DNA of 64,000 nucleotides from Rubricoccus marinus (GCF_002257665.1 NZ_MQWB01000001.1:2044511-2108510), one strand, 5' to 3'. Shown: positions 1 through 11,164, numbered from the stretch's first letter. Program-made: numbers and translations. The notes: a model not told the origin generated them from the sequence alone.

Positions 1-22
1 TTGCTCCTCTGCGGTCGCAAAG

Positions 23-154
23 CTGTCCCCCTCGATAGGGGGACAGTTCAGAGTGTGCTCGTCCCGCACGCTGAGTTGCGGCGTGGACCCTGTCCGGTCT
101 ATTTCGCTCTACGAACCAGCCGCGGACCAAACTGTCCCTCTTTGAGGGGGACAG
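23..154. repeat. REPIN-like pair of GTCCCC/GGGGAC hairpins
   Basis: Two hairpins in inverted arrangement. The first has arms CTGTCCCCCT (23-32) and AGGGGGACAG (37-46) around CGAT; the second spans 132-154 (CTGTCCCTC, then GAGGGGGACAG). The flanks also mirror each other (GGTCGCAAAG before the first; ACCAAA before the second, a partial complement). A second pair with the same core lies at 4633-4738. Two short palindromes facing each other about 90 bp apart is the REPIN architecture. The first copy is close to the window edge, so the full element cannot be delimited. Confidence 0.6.
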
Positions 155-259
155 AAAAACCGCCGTCCCAGGCGCGTTTTTCAGGGGGTCCGCTCAGGAT
201 GCCGCAGTGCCCACCCCTCTTGCGCCAGAGGCCGGCGCGCGCAGATTCGCGCAAGAGGC

Positions 260-268
260 TGTGGATAA
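260..268 (-). promoter_or_regulatory. perfect DnaA-box nonamer upstream of dnaE
   Basis: The plus strand reads TGTGGATAA, the exact complement of the DnaA consensus TTATCCACA, about 60 bp before the dnaE start. It sits between two copies of the genome-wide 10-mer (near 222-232 and 268-278). One box is not an origin, but its position before the replicative polymerase gene would allow DnaA-dependent control. A chance hit is possible, since a 9-mer is expected about once per 130 kb per strand pair at even base composition. Confidence 0.4.
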
Positions 269-327
269 CCGCCTCTGGCGAGACGTGTGTCAAACATGGA
301 TCTTGCAGGGCGCCTTCCCCCCTGCTG

Positions 328-3806
<3,479 letters not shown>

Positions 3807-3807
<1 letters not shown>

Positions 3808-3823
3808 CCTCTGGCGCCAGAGG
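3807..3823. repeat. facing pair of 10-mer repeats after dnaE stop
   Basis: GCCTCTGGCGCCAGAGG begins with the last base of the dnaE TAG stop. It is the 18-bp palindrome GCCTCTGGCGCCAGAGGC with the final base changed. It can form a compact hairpin at the mRNA 3' end but lacks the U-run of a canonical intrinsic terminator. Confidence 0.8.
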
Positions 3824-3854
3824 TGGACGCGGTGCTCACCCAGGGCAGAACCAA

Positions 3855-3951
3855 GGGATCTCAACGCAGTCAAGCAGTCGTCGGCCATGGCACCAGAGTC
3901 CACTGGCGGCGGCGTTGAGATCCCTCGTCGCTTCGCTCTGTCGGGATGACA
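3855..3951. repeat. interspersed inverted repeat with TCGGGATGACA tail
   Basis: Perfect 13-bp arms GGGATCTCAACGC (3855-3867) and GCGTTGAGATCCC (3912-3924) flank 44 bp, followed by TCGTCGCTTCGCTCTGTCGG and GATGACA. Sequences of this form (GAGATCCCTCG, CTTCGCTC, TCGGGATGAC) are familiar to me as intergenic repeats in many bacterial phyla. It lies in the dnaE-greB intergenic region and carries no coding potential that I can see. Confidence 0.55.
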
Positions 3952-3977
3952 CGATGGGGGGACCGGAGGCGGGCCAT

Positions 3978-3995
3978 GCCTCTGGCGCCAGAGGC
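3978..3995. repeat. perfect 18-bp palindrome of the 10-mer repeat
   Basis: GCCTCTGGCGCCAGAGGC, two abutting inverted copies, 33 bp before the greB-like start codon. The location is 5' of a gene rather than at a gene end, so termination is not the only possible role of these pairs. Confidence 0.85.
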
Positions 3996-4027
3996 GAACG
4001 CATCTCCCTCCCACGCGTAGTCCTCCC

Positions 4028-4549
4028 ATGAGCCGAGGATTCAAAAAGGAGGAAGCCCCCGAGGACCCCATTGTGGTCCCCCCGCGCGCGCCGCTGCCGG
4101 CGGGCGTCCCCAACTACGTCACCCCACGCGGCGAGGGCCTTTTGCGCGACGAACTCGCGGCGCTGGACGCCGAGCGGTCGGCGCTGTCCTCTGGCGGAGG
4201 CGAGGAGACCCAGCGCAAACGCGAGATCACGGCCGTAGGCGAGAAGATCCGCCTCTTGCGCCAGAGGCTCGCCCAAACGCAGGTGGTGGACCCGGAGCGC
4301 CAGAAGCCGGGCGTGGCGCGGTTCGGCGCGCACGTGACCCTGAGCGCGGCGGACGGGAACACGCGGTCGGTCCAGATCGTGGGCGTGGACGAGGCGGATG
4401 CCGCCAGAGGCTTGGTGGCGTTTACGTCGCCCATTGCGCGGGCGGTCTCGGGGAAGTCGGTCGGGGATGCGGTGGTGCTGAAGGCGGGCGGCACCGAGGA
4501 GCATCTGGTGGTGATGAGCGTGGCGTACGGCGAGGCGCCAGAGGCGTAG
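4028..4549 (+). CDS. GreA/GreB-family transcription elongation factor
   Basis: 173 aa. It begins MSRGFKKEEAPED and continues PPRAPLPAGVPNYVTPRG, the N-terminal signature of the GreB-like subgroup. Residues about 35-85 form the antiparallel coiled-coil domain that enters the RNA polymerase secondary channel. Residues about 95-170 are the FKBP-like C-terminal domain (VQIVGVDEADAARGLVAFTSPIARAVSGK). Expected role: rescue of backtracked RNA polymerase by stimulating transcript cleavage. The ATG at 4028 has no Shine-Dalgarno. The gene ends with a repeat copy read as PEA directly before TAG. I do not assign greA versus greB firmly. Confidence 0.9.
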   Translation: MSRGFKKEEAPEDPIVVPPRAPLPAGVPNYVTPRGEGLLRDELAALDAERSALSSGGGEETQRKREITAVGEKIRLLRQRLAQTQVVDPERQKPGVARFGAHVTLSAADGNTRSVQIVGVDEADAARGLVAFTSPIARAVSGKSVGDAVVLKAGGTEEHLVVMSVAYGEAPEA

Positions 4550-4622
4550 GGGCGGGGCTTTTGCGTGAGAAGCTTGTGGCAGTGAGGCGCGGCGTGGCTA
4601 CCCCCCGCTTCGCTCGCCCGTT

Positions 4623-4749
4623 GGTCGCGAAGCTGTCCCCCTTGTCAAGGGGGACAATCCAGATGGAGCTCGATTCCGGCTTGTTGCCGCCTCGCGCCAG
4701 AGGCTCCGACGGAATTGTCCCCCTGAGTCAGGGGGACAGGTTTGTGACC
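4623..4749. repeat. REPIN-like element, second copy
   Basis: Two hairpins in inverted orientation: TGTCCCCCTTG/CAAGGGGGACA (4634-4656) and TGTCCCCCTG/CAGGGGGACA (4716-4738). The outer flanks GGTCGCGAAG and GGTTTGTGACC are themselves roughly complementary, so the roughly 127-bp unit is a large imperfect inverted repeat. It matches the pair at 23-154 in core sequence. A 10-mer repeat copy (near 4695) lies in the spacer. It is directly upstream of a broken DUF559 gene. Confidence 0.65.
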
Positions 4750-4835
4750 GAACGGGAGCAAACCGGGGGGTTCCAGCCGAGCATCGTGTCACGGTCTGGA
4801 CTCTGGCGTGTCTACAGCCCGAAACGCCAGAGGCG

Positions 4836-5228
4836 ATGTTCAACCCGAAGTGGCAGAAGTCCCGACGCAAGAGGCTGCGCAACGCGAGCACATCGGCGGA
4901 GTCCACGCTCTGGCTCGCGCTGAAGAACAAACAAGTGGCAGGCCTGCGCTGGCGCCGCCAGTTCGGCATCGGTCCGTACATCGTGGACTTCTACTGCCCG
5001 AGCGCGAAGCTCGCCATCGAACTGGATGGCGCCGTTCATGCCTCGCCAGAGGCCTAGGACTACGACGACGCCCGGACTCGGCACCTCGCGGCCTCTGGCG
5101 TCCGCGTGCTCCGGTTCGAGAACCGGGTGGTGTTCGAGCAACCAGAAAGCGTGCTGGACGCGATACGGGACGCGGCCTGTCTGCGCCAGAGGCCTGAACC
5201 CGCTGCCGCTGGTGCCGGCCCGCCCTAA
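4836..5228 (+). pseudogene. DUF559 endonuclease-like gene broken by an in-frame stop
   Basis: The first 73 codons encode MFNPKWQKSRRKRLRNAS, then AESTLWLALKNKQVAGLRWR and RQFGIGPYIVDFYCPSAKLAIELDGAVHAS, the DUF559 (Vsr/PD-(D/E)XK-like) fold with its D and E residues in IVDFYCP and IELDG. TAG at 5055-5057 stops it, but the same frame continues with typical family sequence (DYDDARTRHLAASGVRVLRF, ENRVVFEQPESVLDAIRDA) to TAA at 5226. The expected residue is Q (CAG), so one C-to-T change explains the break. A repeat copy (CGCCAGAGGC) abuts the stop codon. Likely an inactive remnant; readthrough cannot be excluded. Confidence 0.8.
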
Positions 5229-5242
5229 GTCTGGCTGGCGGG

Positions 5243-5250
5243 TAGCTTTG
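5243..5250 (+). promoter_or_regulatory. TAnnTTTG promoter element, possibly leaderless
   Basis: TAGCTTTG is an exact match to the Bacteroidota sigma-A -7 consensus TAnnTTTG. Only three bases separate it from the ATG at 5254, so the transcript would be leaderless or nearly so. No TTG -33 element is obvious. Confidence 0.45.
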
Positions 5251-5253
5251 AGC

Positions 5254-6288
5254 ATGACGCTACCCGCCCCCGACCTCGCGCGCATTGTCCGAACGGTGCT
5301 CGACCCCACGCGAGACCCGGTCACGCTTCGGCCCGAGGTCATGGAAATCGTCGCGCTGTTCGAGGCCGCGACCGAGGGCCAGTTCGTGAACCAGGGCGGC
5401 ATCGCGGCAGGCGAGTCCCTGACGCCGGGCGGCCTGGCGCTCTCGCCCGTCAACGCCGCGATGTGCGCGAGTCACTACGTCCGCACGGTCGTTTTTCTCC
5501 GGGGCCTGTACACGGCGGTGCAGGACGCCAGAGGCGAGCACCCCTCGCGCCCCGCGCGCGTCTTCTATGCCGGGTGCGGCCCGTACGCGACGCTCGCCGT
5601 CCCGCTCATGGCCGTCGTCCCGCCAGAGGACGCCGTGTTCACGCTTCTCGATCTCCACGCGGCGTCGGTCGAGTCCGCGCGCCGGATCGTATGCAGCCTG
5701 GGGTTCGAGGCGTCCGTTCAGGCCTACCAGACGGGAGACATTCTGGACGTTCGGTTCGCCGAAGGCGAGCGCCCCGACATCATCGTCACCGAGGTTCTTC
5801 AGCGCGCGCTCGACCGCGAGCCGCAGGTAGCCGTTACCCGCCACCTCCTCGCCCAAGCGCCAGAGGCCCGTCTCGTGCCCGCCGAGATCCACGTCGACCT
5901 CTCCGCCGAGGTCTCGGCTCCCGACGACGTGCCCAGGCTGGGCTCCGCGTTTGTGCTGAGCCGCGAGGCCGTTGCGTCATGGGACCCGGCCGAAGCAGAT
6001 CTCCTCGTCGGCGGTTTCGTCACGCTCTCCGAGCCGCTTCCGCCAGAGGCGCGGCTGGTGCTTTCGACCCGCATCCAGACGTACGGGGAGCACTGGATCC
6101 ATCCCTACCAGTCCAGCCTCACCCAGCCCAAGGCGATCCCGCTTCGGGCGCCTCTGGCGACAGGATCGCGGCTCGCGTTCGCCTACGCGCTCGGCGCGGC
6201 GCCCGGAATGGTGGTGCGGCGGCTCCCTCCTCTTCGGGGCCTCGCGAGGCTTCGGCAGCGGTTCTCAGACTGGGTGCGGCCCGCGTAG
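5254..6288 (+). CDS. class I SAM-dependent methyltransferase-like protein
   Basis: 344 aa. Residues about 102-118 read VFYAGCGPYATLAVPL, a glycine-rich SAM-binding motif I, followed by FTLLDLHAASVESARRIV, where an acidic residue ends strand 2 as in Rossmann methyltransferases. PDIIVTEVLQRAL could be motif IV. The C-terminal half (TRIQTYGEHWIHPYQSSLT) resembles PRMT-like barrel extensions but I do not recognise a specific family or substrate. The ATG at 5254 is chosen because it follows a good promoter element and precedes the first conserved block. It converges with the lipase gene. Confidence 0.6.
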   Translation: MTLPAPDLARIVRTVLDPTRDPVTLRPEVMEIVALFEAATEGQFVNQGGIAAGESLTPGGLALSPVNAAMCASHYVRTVVFLRGLYTAVQDARGEHPSRPARVFYAGCGPYATLAVPLMAVVPPEDAVFTLLDLHAASVESARRIVCSLGFEASVQAYQTGDILDVRFAEGERPDIIVTEVLQRALDREPQVAVTRHLLAQAPEARLVPAEIHVDLSAEVSAPDDVPRLGSAFVLSREAVASWDPAEADLLVGGFVTLSEPLPPEARLVLSTRIQTYGEHWIHPYQSSLTQPKAIPLRAPLATGSRLAFAYALGAAPGMVVRRLPPLRGLARLRQRFSDWVRPA

Positions 6289-6401
6289 GCGCGGCCGTTG
6301 TCCACCGCTTCGGCACGCAGCGCGAAGAAGACTCGGCACCTGGCGAACGACCGAATGGCGCGGACTCCGGCGCACCGCTTCTCGCGCCCGGGTTCTCGGT
6401 C

Positions 6402-6421
6402 CCGCCAGAGGCCTCTAGCGG
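6402..6421. repeat. imperfect 10-mer palindrome between convergent genes
   Basis: CCGCCAGAGGCCTCTAGCGG, arms in the outward order (CGCCAGAGG then CCTCTaGCG) with one mismatch. It lies 10 bases beyond the 3' end of the lipase gene and 114 beyond the methyltransferase gene, a position suited to a bidirectional hairpin terminator. Confidence 0.6.
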
Positions 6422-6431
6422 GTAGCCGTGC

Positions 6432-7121
6432 CTACCAATTCGCCGCAGCGGCTCCCTCCTCGTTGGCAGCCACCCAATCCCGTACCTGCTTGTAGATCAC
6501 CTCATTGGTGGGGAGTTCGAGGTGGAGCAGGCAATTGGTCGCGGTGTTGACGGCGCCCTCCAGGGAAGGGCTGTCCTGCGGGATGATGACGAGGTCGCAG
6601 GGCGAGCGCCACGTCGCGTAGCGAGGAGTCCCGGGCGTCTCGTCCTCCTCGTTGAGCGCGCGGAGGAAGTCGGACCCCGGGCGCATCTCGCGGCACGCGG
6701 GCGAGCGGCAGGTCAGCGCCGTGATGGTGCCGTGGCTGGGGCCTCCGAGAGAGACCCACGCGTCCACGCGCGGGCCCCCACGCAGCGGACCGACGTAGTA
6801 CCGCGACGCCAGAGCGCCCATGGAGTGCGAGACGAGGTCGACGCGAGAGGCCCCGGTCTCGGCTAGGACGGAGTCGACCACGGAGGCGAGCGCCTGAGCC
6901 GTTTCCACGTTCGAGCGGTTGGTGTCGTACGACCACGCCACGAGGTACGCCTCTGGCCAACCGTCGTCCCGAAAGCGCTGCGTCATCGTCTCCCAAACCG
7001 AGCCGCTGGCGGACCACCCGTGAACGAACACGATGGGGTTGCGCTCGCGCGGATCTGGACGGGCGCCGGCGCACCCGGACGCGATGAGAGCAACGAGAAC
7101 GAGGAAAAGCGGCGGTCGCAT
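6432..7121 (-). CDS. triacylglycerol lipase-like lipoprotein
   Basis: 229 aa alpha/beta hydrolase. The N-terminus (MRPPLFLVLVALIASGCAG) is a lipoprotein signal peptide with lipobox ASGC, so Cys17 should be lipidated. The oxyanion-hole motif VFVHGWSASG and the nucleophile elbow VSHSMG (Ser in S-H-S-M-G) follow, with a short lid/cap and a C-terminal region rich in Cys (CRSPACREM, SPCDLV, TNCLL), probably disulphides outside the cytoplasm. The family hydrolyses ester bonds of lipids. The ATG at 7121 is preferred because upstream in-frame sequence is compositionally unlike protein and the signal peptide starts here. Confidence 0.85.
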   Translation of the reverse strand: MRPPLFLVLVALIASGCAGARPDPRERNPIVFVHGWSASGSVWETMTQRFRDDGWPEAYLVAWSYDTNRSNVETAQALASVVDSVLAETGASRVDLVSHSMGALASRYYVGPLRGGPRVDAWVSLGGPSHGTITALTCRSPACREMRPGSDFLRALNEEDETPGTPRYATWRSPCDLVIIPQDSPSLEGAVNTATNCLLHLELPTNEVIYKQVRDWVAANEEGAAAANW

Positions 7122-7279
7122 GGCAGGTGAACGCGTACAGGCAGGCGGTGCGCGATAGAACCTCTTCGCGCGCGAGATCGTGCCGCGCTGCATCTGCGCT
7201 TCGCCAGAGGCGTCGCGGGCGGAGCCTCTGGCGAGGACGCCGCGCGAGCCCCGGCGCCGAGGCGTCACCGCCGAACGGC

Positions 7280-8419
7280 TTACTTCCCGTCCCACTGCCC
7301 TCCGCCTTCCACCTCACGGATGCGGTCCACGACCTGCTGCATCGCGGGGTGCATGGGCGTCTCGAAGAACACCTGCTCGCCAGAGGCCGGGTGCGTGAAG
7401 CCGAGCGTGCGGGCGTGGAGCGCCTGGTGCGGGAGCGTGGCAAACTGGTTGTGGAAGAACGCCTTTCGGCTCCCTACCGATGGGCCAAAGCGGATCGTCT
7501 CACCGCCGTACGTTGTGTCGCCGAAGATGGGCCGCCCGATGTGCTTGGCATGGACGCGGATCTGGTGCGTGCGCCCGGTTTCGAGCTTGAACCGCACGAG
7601 CGAGAGGAAGCCGAGGTCCTGCTCCATCCAGTAGTTCGTCGCGGCCCACTTGCCTTCGTCTTCGGGCCGGACCGCGATCAGCTTGCGGTTGCGCGGGTCG
7701 CGTCCCAGCCACGTCTCGATGCGGCCTTCCTCGGGATCGGGGCGTCCCCAGAGTAGCGCGATGTATTCCCGGTCGATGGTGCGCTCGGCGAACTGCTTGC
7801 CGAGCTGCGCCGCGACCGTGTCGGACTTCGCGACGACCATGAGGCCGCTCGTGTCCTTGTCCAGACGGTGCACGAGGCCGGGCCGCACGGTCACGTCGCC
7901 CTCGAAGCGCGGCCCCACGTCGTCCATCGCGAGGCCCACGTCCTCGTCGGTCTCCTCGTCCAGGTCCTCCGCCGCCAGAGGCCCCGCGCCGACGTGGTGC
8001 AGCAACGCGTTGATAAGCGTCCCGGTCCTATGCCCGAACGCAGGGTGCACCACCATCCCGGCCGGCTTGTTAACGACCAGCAGGTACTCATCTTCGTAGA
8101 CCACGTCCAGCGGGATGTCCTCTGGCGTCACCACGATGGGCGGGGGGCGCATGATGCGGCACACGATGTGATCGCCAGGCTGCACGCTCCACGAGGTCTT
8201 TTCGCGCGTCTTGCCGTTCACGTCCACGTTGCCGTCCTTGATGCCGCGCTGCACCTTCGCCCGCGTCGCGTTCGCGATCTTGCCCGCGAGGTACACGTCC
8301 AGGCGCACGCCCCCCTCCTGCCCCGGCGGCACGTCGATCTCGACGATGGTCTCAATCTTGTCGGGCTCGTTGCTCGCGAGGGCGGCAGCGGACTTGGTCG
8401 GGGCGGGCTTCTGGGACAT
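7280..8419 (-). CDS. rluD: RluA/RluD-family 23S rRNA pseudouridine synthase
   Basis: 379 aa. An S4 RNA-binding domain (about 35-95, RLDVYLAGKIANATRAKVQR) is followed by the PseudoU_synth_2 catalytic domain. The catalytic motif HRLDKDTSG has the nucleophile Asp187. The family converts uridines of large-subunit rRNA to pseudouridine. RluD is the best guess because of the N-terminal S4 domain, but RluC-like specificity is possible. An acidic insertion of about 35 residues (about 145-179) separates LINALLHHV from VRPGLVHRLD and contains a 10-mer repeat copy read as PLAAEDLDEE. ATG at 8419. Confidence 0.92.
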   Translation of the reverse strand: MSQKPAPTKSAAALASNEPDKIETIVEIDVPPGQEGGVRLDVYLAGKIANATRAKVQRGIKDGNVDVNGKTREKTSWSVQPGDHIVCRIMRPPPIVVTPEDIPLDVVYEDEYLLVVNKPAGMVVHPAFGHRTGTLINALLHHVGAGPLAAEDLDEETDEDVGLAMDDVGPRFEGDVTVRPGLVHRLDKDTSGLMVVAKSDTVAAQLGKQFAERTIDREYIALLWGRPDPEEGRIETWLGRDPRNRKLIAVRPEDEGKWAATNYWMEQDLGFLSLVRFKLETGRTHQIRVHAKHIGRPIFGDTTYGGETIRFGPSVGSRKAFFHNQFATLPHQALHARTLGFTHPASGEQVFFETPMHPAMQQVVDRIREVEGGGQWDGK

Positions 8420-8500
8420 AGCGGCGGCCTCTGGCGCCAGCGGCGCCCGGAGGGATGCGGGATTCGGGACGGGAGGCGAGGTCGCCTCGCTCGCCAGAGG

Positions 8501-9643
8501 CTACGCCACCGGCACGGACGTGCGCGCGAAGTCTCGGACCGCTTCGGCCGTCCGGTCGAGGTCGTCGTCGCTTGTCGTCGCGTGGGGGGCAAAGCGGAGC
8601 TTCCGGTCTCGGACGCTGATCCAGACGCCTCTGGCGAGGAGGTGCTCACGGAGCGCGTCGGGGGCGCCGTGCTCGTACGTGACGATGCCGGAGCGCGGCT
8701 CGCCAGAGGCTCCCCACCGCGAGAGGCCGAGCGCGTCCAGCGCGGCTCCCAGCCGGCCGCTGGCGCGCAGGACCGAGGACTCCACCTCGGCGGTGCCCGC
8801 ATCGAGGAACTGCTCCACGCTCGCCAGAAGCCCCAAGATGGGCGCCGTCGCCAGCGTACCGACGCGGAAGCGCGTCGCGTCTGGGTGCACGTCCAGGCCG
8901 GTGGAGCCGAAGTCCTCCCAGTCCACGGGCCCATTCAGCCAACCGCGCATCGGCTCCAACTGAGTTTGGAGCGCGGGCGCAACGGCCACGAAGGCGGAGC
9001 CCTGCGGCCCCAACATCCATTTCTGCCCGCCAGAGGCCAGGAAGTCCAGGCCGAGTTCGTCAAACCGCATCTCCAGCGCGCCGACGCCCTGGATGCCGTC
9101 GACGGCGAGAAGCACGCCTCTGGCGCGGCACATCGCGCCCAACTCCGCCAGAGGCGCCCGGAAGCCGGAAAGGAACTGCACCCACGAAACGGCGAGCACG
9201 CGCGTCTGGGGCGTGAGCGCCGCCTCTGCGTCTTGGAGCGAGAAGCAACCGTCGGTGCACGGAATGCGATCCACCGTGACGCCGAGCGGCTCCAACGCGA
9301 GCCACGGCAGAAGGTTGGCAGGGAACTCGCTCTCGGGGACGGCCACGCGGTCGCCCGCTTTCCACGCCAGGCCTCTGGCGAGCACGTTGATCCCGTACGA
9401 CGTGTTGGGCACGTACTCCACATTCTCAGCGCCCGTGCCGATCAGCTGCGCGATCGCAGCGCGCCCCGCTTCCAGGCGCGGCAAGACCGTCTCAAAGTTG
9501 TTCGGGCTCGTACGGCTTCGCTCCAGTAAATATGCCGTCATCGCCTCAACGGTCGGCGTCGCCAGAGGCCCGGTCGCGGCGTGGTCGAGGTATACGATGC
9601 CCTCGGCGGGGTATGCGGTGGCGTTTCGGAGGCTTGGAATCAT
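8501..9643 (-). CDS. class V aminotransferase (PLP)
   Basis: 380 aa fold-type I PLP enzyme of the cysteine desulfurase/isopenicillin-N-epimerase-like group. Features: YLDHAATGP near the N-terminus, the cofactor Asp182 in LAVDGIQGVG, and the Schiff-base Lys208 in ASGGQKWMLGPQG. A cysteine desulfurase would carry a loop with an active Cys; I see only CTDGCF, so a desulfurase function is not supported. The substrate is unknown. The TAG stop is followed directly by CCTCTGGCG, a repeat copy. ATG at 9643 lies past a terminator for the exbD gene, so this is a separate transcription unit. Confidence 0.85.
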   Translation of the reverse strand: MIPSLRNATAYPAEGIVYLDHAATGPLATPTVEAMTAYLLERSRTSPNNFETVLPRLEAGRAAIAQLIGTGAENVEYVPNTSYGINVLARGLAWKAGDRVAVPESEFPANLLPWLALEPLGVTVDRIPCTDGCFSLQDAEAALTPQTRVLAVSWVQFLSGFRAPLAELGAMCRARGVLLAVDGIQGVGALEMRFDELGLDFLASGGQKWMLGPQGSAFVAVAPALQTQLEPMRGWLNGPVDWEDFGSTGLDVHPDATRFRVGTLATAPILGLLASVEQFLDAGTAEVESSVLRASGRLGAALDALGLSRWGASGEPRSGIVTYEHGAPDALREHLLARGVWISVRDRKLRFAPHATTSDDDLDRTAEAVRDFARTSVPVA

Positions 9644-9653
9644 GTCAGCACCA

Positions 9654-9690
9654 AAGAAAAACGGGGACGGCCGCAGTGACCGCCCCCGTC
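9654..9690 (-). terminator. intrinsic terminator of the exbB/exbD operon
   Basis: Read on the minus strand, ACGGGGGCGG (9689-9680) pairs with CCGTCCCCGT (9670-9661) with one mismatch across a nine-base loop, followed by TTTTC-TTT. It lies between the last exbD gene and the aminotransferase start. Confidence 0.75.
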
Positions 9691-9713
9691 GGGTTCGAGC
9701 GCCAGAGGCTGGA

Positions 9714-10148
9714 TTACTCCGCCTCGGCTGCCGTCGAGTAGTTGATCCGGAGGGCCTCCGCTTCGCGGAGCTCCTGCTGCACGTCGTACAGCGTACCCGT
9801 CTCAATCTCCTTGTCGACGTTCATCGACACGATGGTCCGCGGCTCCTCGCGGAGGCGGATGTACATCAGGTCGCGGATGTCGGTCAGGTCGTCAACGATG
9901 GCGTCGTCGACCTGCACGGCCTCCTCGCCGGTCTCCTTGTTGGCGCCGACGTAGAGGTACTTGATAAGGCGCTTCTGGTCGATCTTCTCCACCGCCGATG
10001 CCTGCGGCAGACGGTTGACGACGAGGAGTTCCGTCTCGCGGAGCACCGTCGTCACCATGAAGAAGATCAGCAGCATGAAGATGATGTCCGGCAGCGAGGC
10101 TGTCGGGATCTCCTGCTTCGCGTTGCTCTTCTTTGTGAACTTGCCCAT
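9714..10148 (-). CDS. ExbD/TolR-family biopolymer transport protein (second copy)
   Basis: 144 aa: short basic cytoplasmic N-terminus, one membrane helix (about 20-38, LPDIIFMLLIFFMVTTVL) carrying the conserved Asp21 that is protonated in proton-driven ExbB/ExbD motors, and a periplasmic domain. It couples the proton gradient to TonB-type or Tol-type outer membrane work. Last gene of the operon exbB (11926) - small membrane protein - exbD (10803) - exbD (10148), with a terminator beyond it. Paralogous to the preceding ExbD but shorter and divergent. Confidence 0.9.
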   Translation of the reverse strand: MGKFTKKSNAKQEIPTASLPDIIFMLLIFFMVTTVLRETELLVVNRLPQASAVEKIDQKRLIKYLYVGANKETGEEAVQVDDAIVDDLTDIRDLMYIRLREEPRTIVSMNVDKEIETGTLYDVQQELREAEALRINYSTAAEAE

Positions 10149-10172
10149 TCAGGGAGGGGGGTTGCGGGGTGG

Positions 10173-10203
10173 CGCCAGAGGCCGCTCAGGTCGGCCTCTG
10201 GCG
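10173..10203. repeat. 10-mer repeat hairpin between the two exbD genes
   Basis: CGCCAGAGGCC (10173-10183) and GGCCTCTGGCG (10193-10203) are perfect 11-bp arms around a nine-base loop, in the 73-bp spacer between the two exbD genes. It could act as a partial terminator or an mRNA-stabilising hairpin that sets the ratio of the two ExbD proteins. Confidence 0.75.
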
Positions 10204-10221
10204 AGATGCAGTCGCGCGGGA

Positions 10222-10803
10222 TCAGCCCTGGTCGGGCTCGGCGAGAGAGATCTTGAGCGGGAACCGGTCGGAGACCATGTCCTGGCCCTCGTCCTCTGGC
10301 GTATCCGGGTTGTCCTCGGGGAGACGGCTCCTGTAGGTCGCGTAGTCCGGCGCGCCGAACTCGCTGTTGGCGTACGAGTTGCGCACGTCGTTGTAGGCGC
10401 CCTTGATCTCGTCCAGGACCTCCACATAGCGCTCGTATGGGAGCGCGCGCTCGGTCTTGAAGGACACGACCGCCTTCTCGGCGTTCTCGGAGTAGCCCGG
10501 AAGCTGGCCGAAGTTGGTGATGTGCTTCTTGACCTCGTCGCGGATCGCGGCGACGTTCATGAACTCACCTTCCACCAACACGTCGCCGTTGTTGTTGACG
10601 AGGATGACGAGGAGGTTGCGGTCCTTGATCTCCGGGGGATCGACCGTGGAGTCGAGCTTCGGAGGGAGCTGCATGTAGATGCCCTTCTCCGTGTTGATCG
10701 TGGTGACCAGCAGGAAGAAGATGAGCAGCAGGAACGCGATGTCGGCCATGGAGGCCGTACCGATCTCCGCGTCTCGCTTCGTACGTCGTTTGAGGAGCGG
10801 CAT
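10222..10803 (-). CDS. ExbD/TolR-family biopolymer transport protein (first copy)
   Basis: 193 aa. The N-terminus MPLLKRRTKRDAEIGTASMA and the helix DIAFLLLIFFLLVTTI (about 20-36, conserved Asp21) are typical ExbD/TolR. The periplasmic part is longer than usual and contains EVLDEIKGAYNDVRNSYA, then an acidic, proline-rich stretch (RLPEDNPDTPEDEGQD). Two dissimilar ExbD proteins after one ExbB is a frequent Bacteroidota/Rhodothermota arrangement. The ATG at 10803 lies 7 bases after the stop of the upstream small membrane gene, implying co-transcription. Confidence 0.9.
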   Translation of the reverse strand: MPLLKRRTKRDAEIGTASMADIAFLLLIFFLLVTTINTEKGIYMQLPPKLDSTVDPPEIKDRNLLVILVNNNGDVLVEGEFMNVAAIRDEVKKHITNFGQLPGYSENAEKAVVSFKTERALPYERYVEVLDEIKGAYNDVRNSYANSEFGAPDYATYRSRLPEDNPDTPEDEGQDMVSDRFPLKISLAEPDQG

Positions 10804-10810
10804 GGGGTGG

Positions 10811-11092
10811 TTACTTGAGGAGGCCGCGGACGCCCGCAAAGACGAGCGCAGCGAGGCCAGAGAAGATGAGCACAACGGCGGTCATGATGAACGCCGTGGC
10901 CAGCCCATCCTCGTTGCCAGCATTGACGGCGTAGATGATGCCGAAGATGGCGAGGGGCATCACGAACGCGATGATCGCGACGGGTCCCTGCCCCTTGAGG
11001 CGGGCTGCGCCGTTCTTCACGCCGAAGATGACCATCATCAGGGCACAAACGGCGATGAGGGCGATAGTCACCCAGATAAGCGGTGTAAGCAT
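10811..11092 (-). CDS. small three-helix membrane protein of the exb operon
   Basis: 93 aa with three predicted membrane helices (about 3-24, 37-57, 67-90) and little else: MLTPLIWVTIALIAVCALMM, a basic loop VKNGAARLKGQG, then two further hydrophobic segments. I do not recognise a family. Its place between exbB and exbD, with 72 and 7 bp spacing, suggests an accessory subunit of the motor complex, or a membrane chaperone for it. This is an inference from context only. Confidence 0.75.
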   Translation of the reverse strand: MLTPLIWVTIALIAVCALMMVIFGVKNGAARLKGQGPVAIIAFVMPLAIFGIIYAVNAGNEDGLATAFIMTAVVLIFSGLAALVFAGVRGLLK

Positions 11093-11164
11093 GGGAATTC
11101 AGGCAAGCGGTGACAACAAGTGGCGGGGCGGCGTGCGCCCCGCCAGAGGCGAGTTCGGGGCGAC

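Noticed and set aside
5055-5057. Pyrrolysine or other recoding at TAG in the DUF559 gene
   Set aside because: TAG serves as an ordinary stop in dnaE, pdhB, fbp and others; no pyl genes are seen.
4808-5197. Alternative frame across the DUF559 region
   Set aside because: Arg/Pro-rich and without family features; the DUF559 frame explains the locus.
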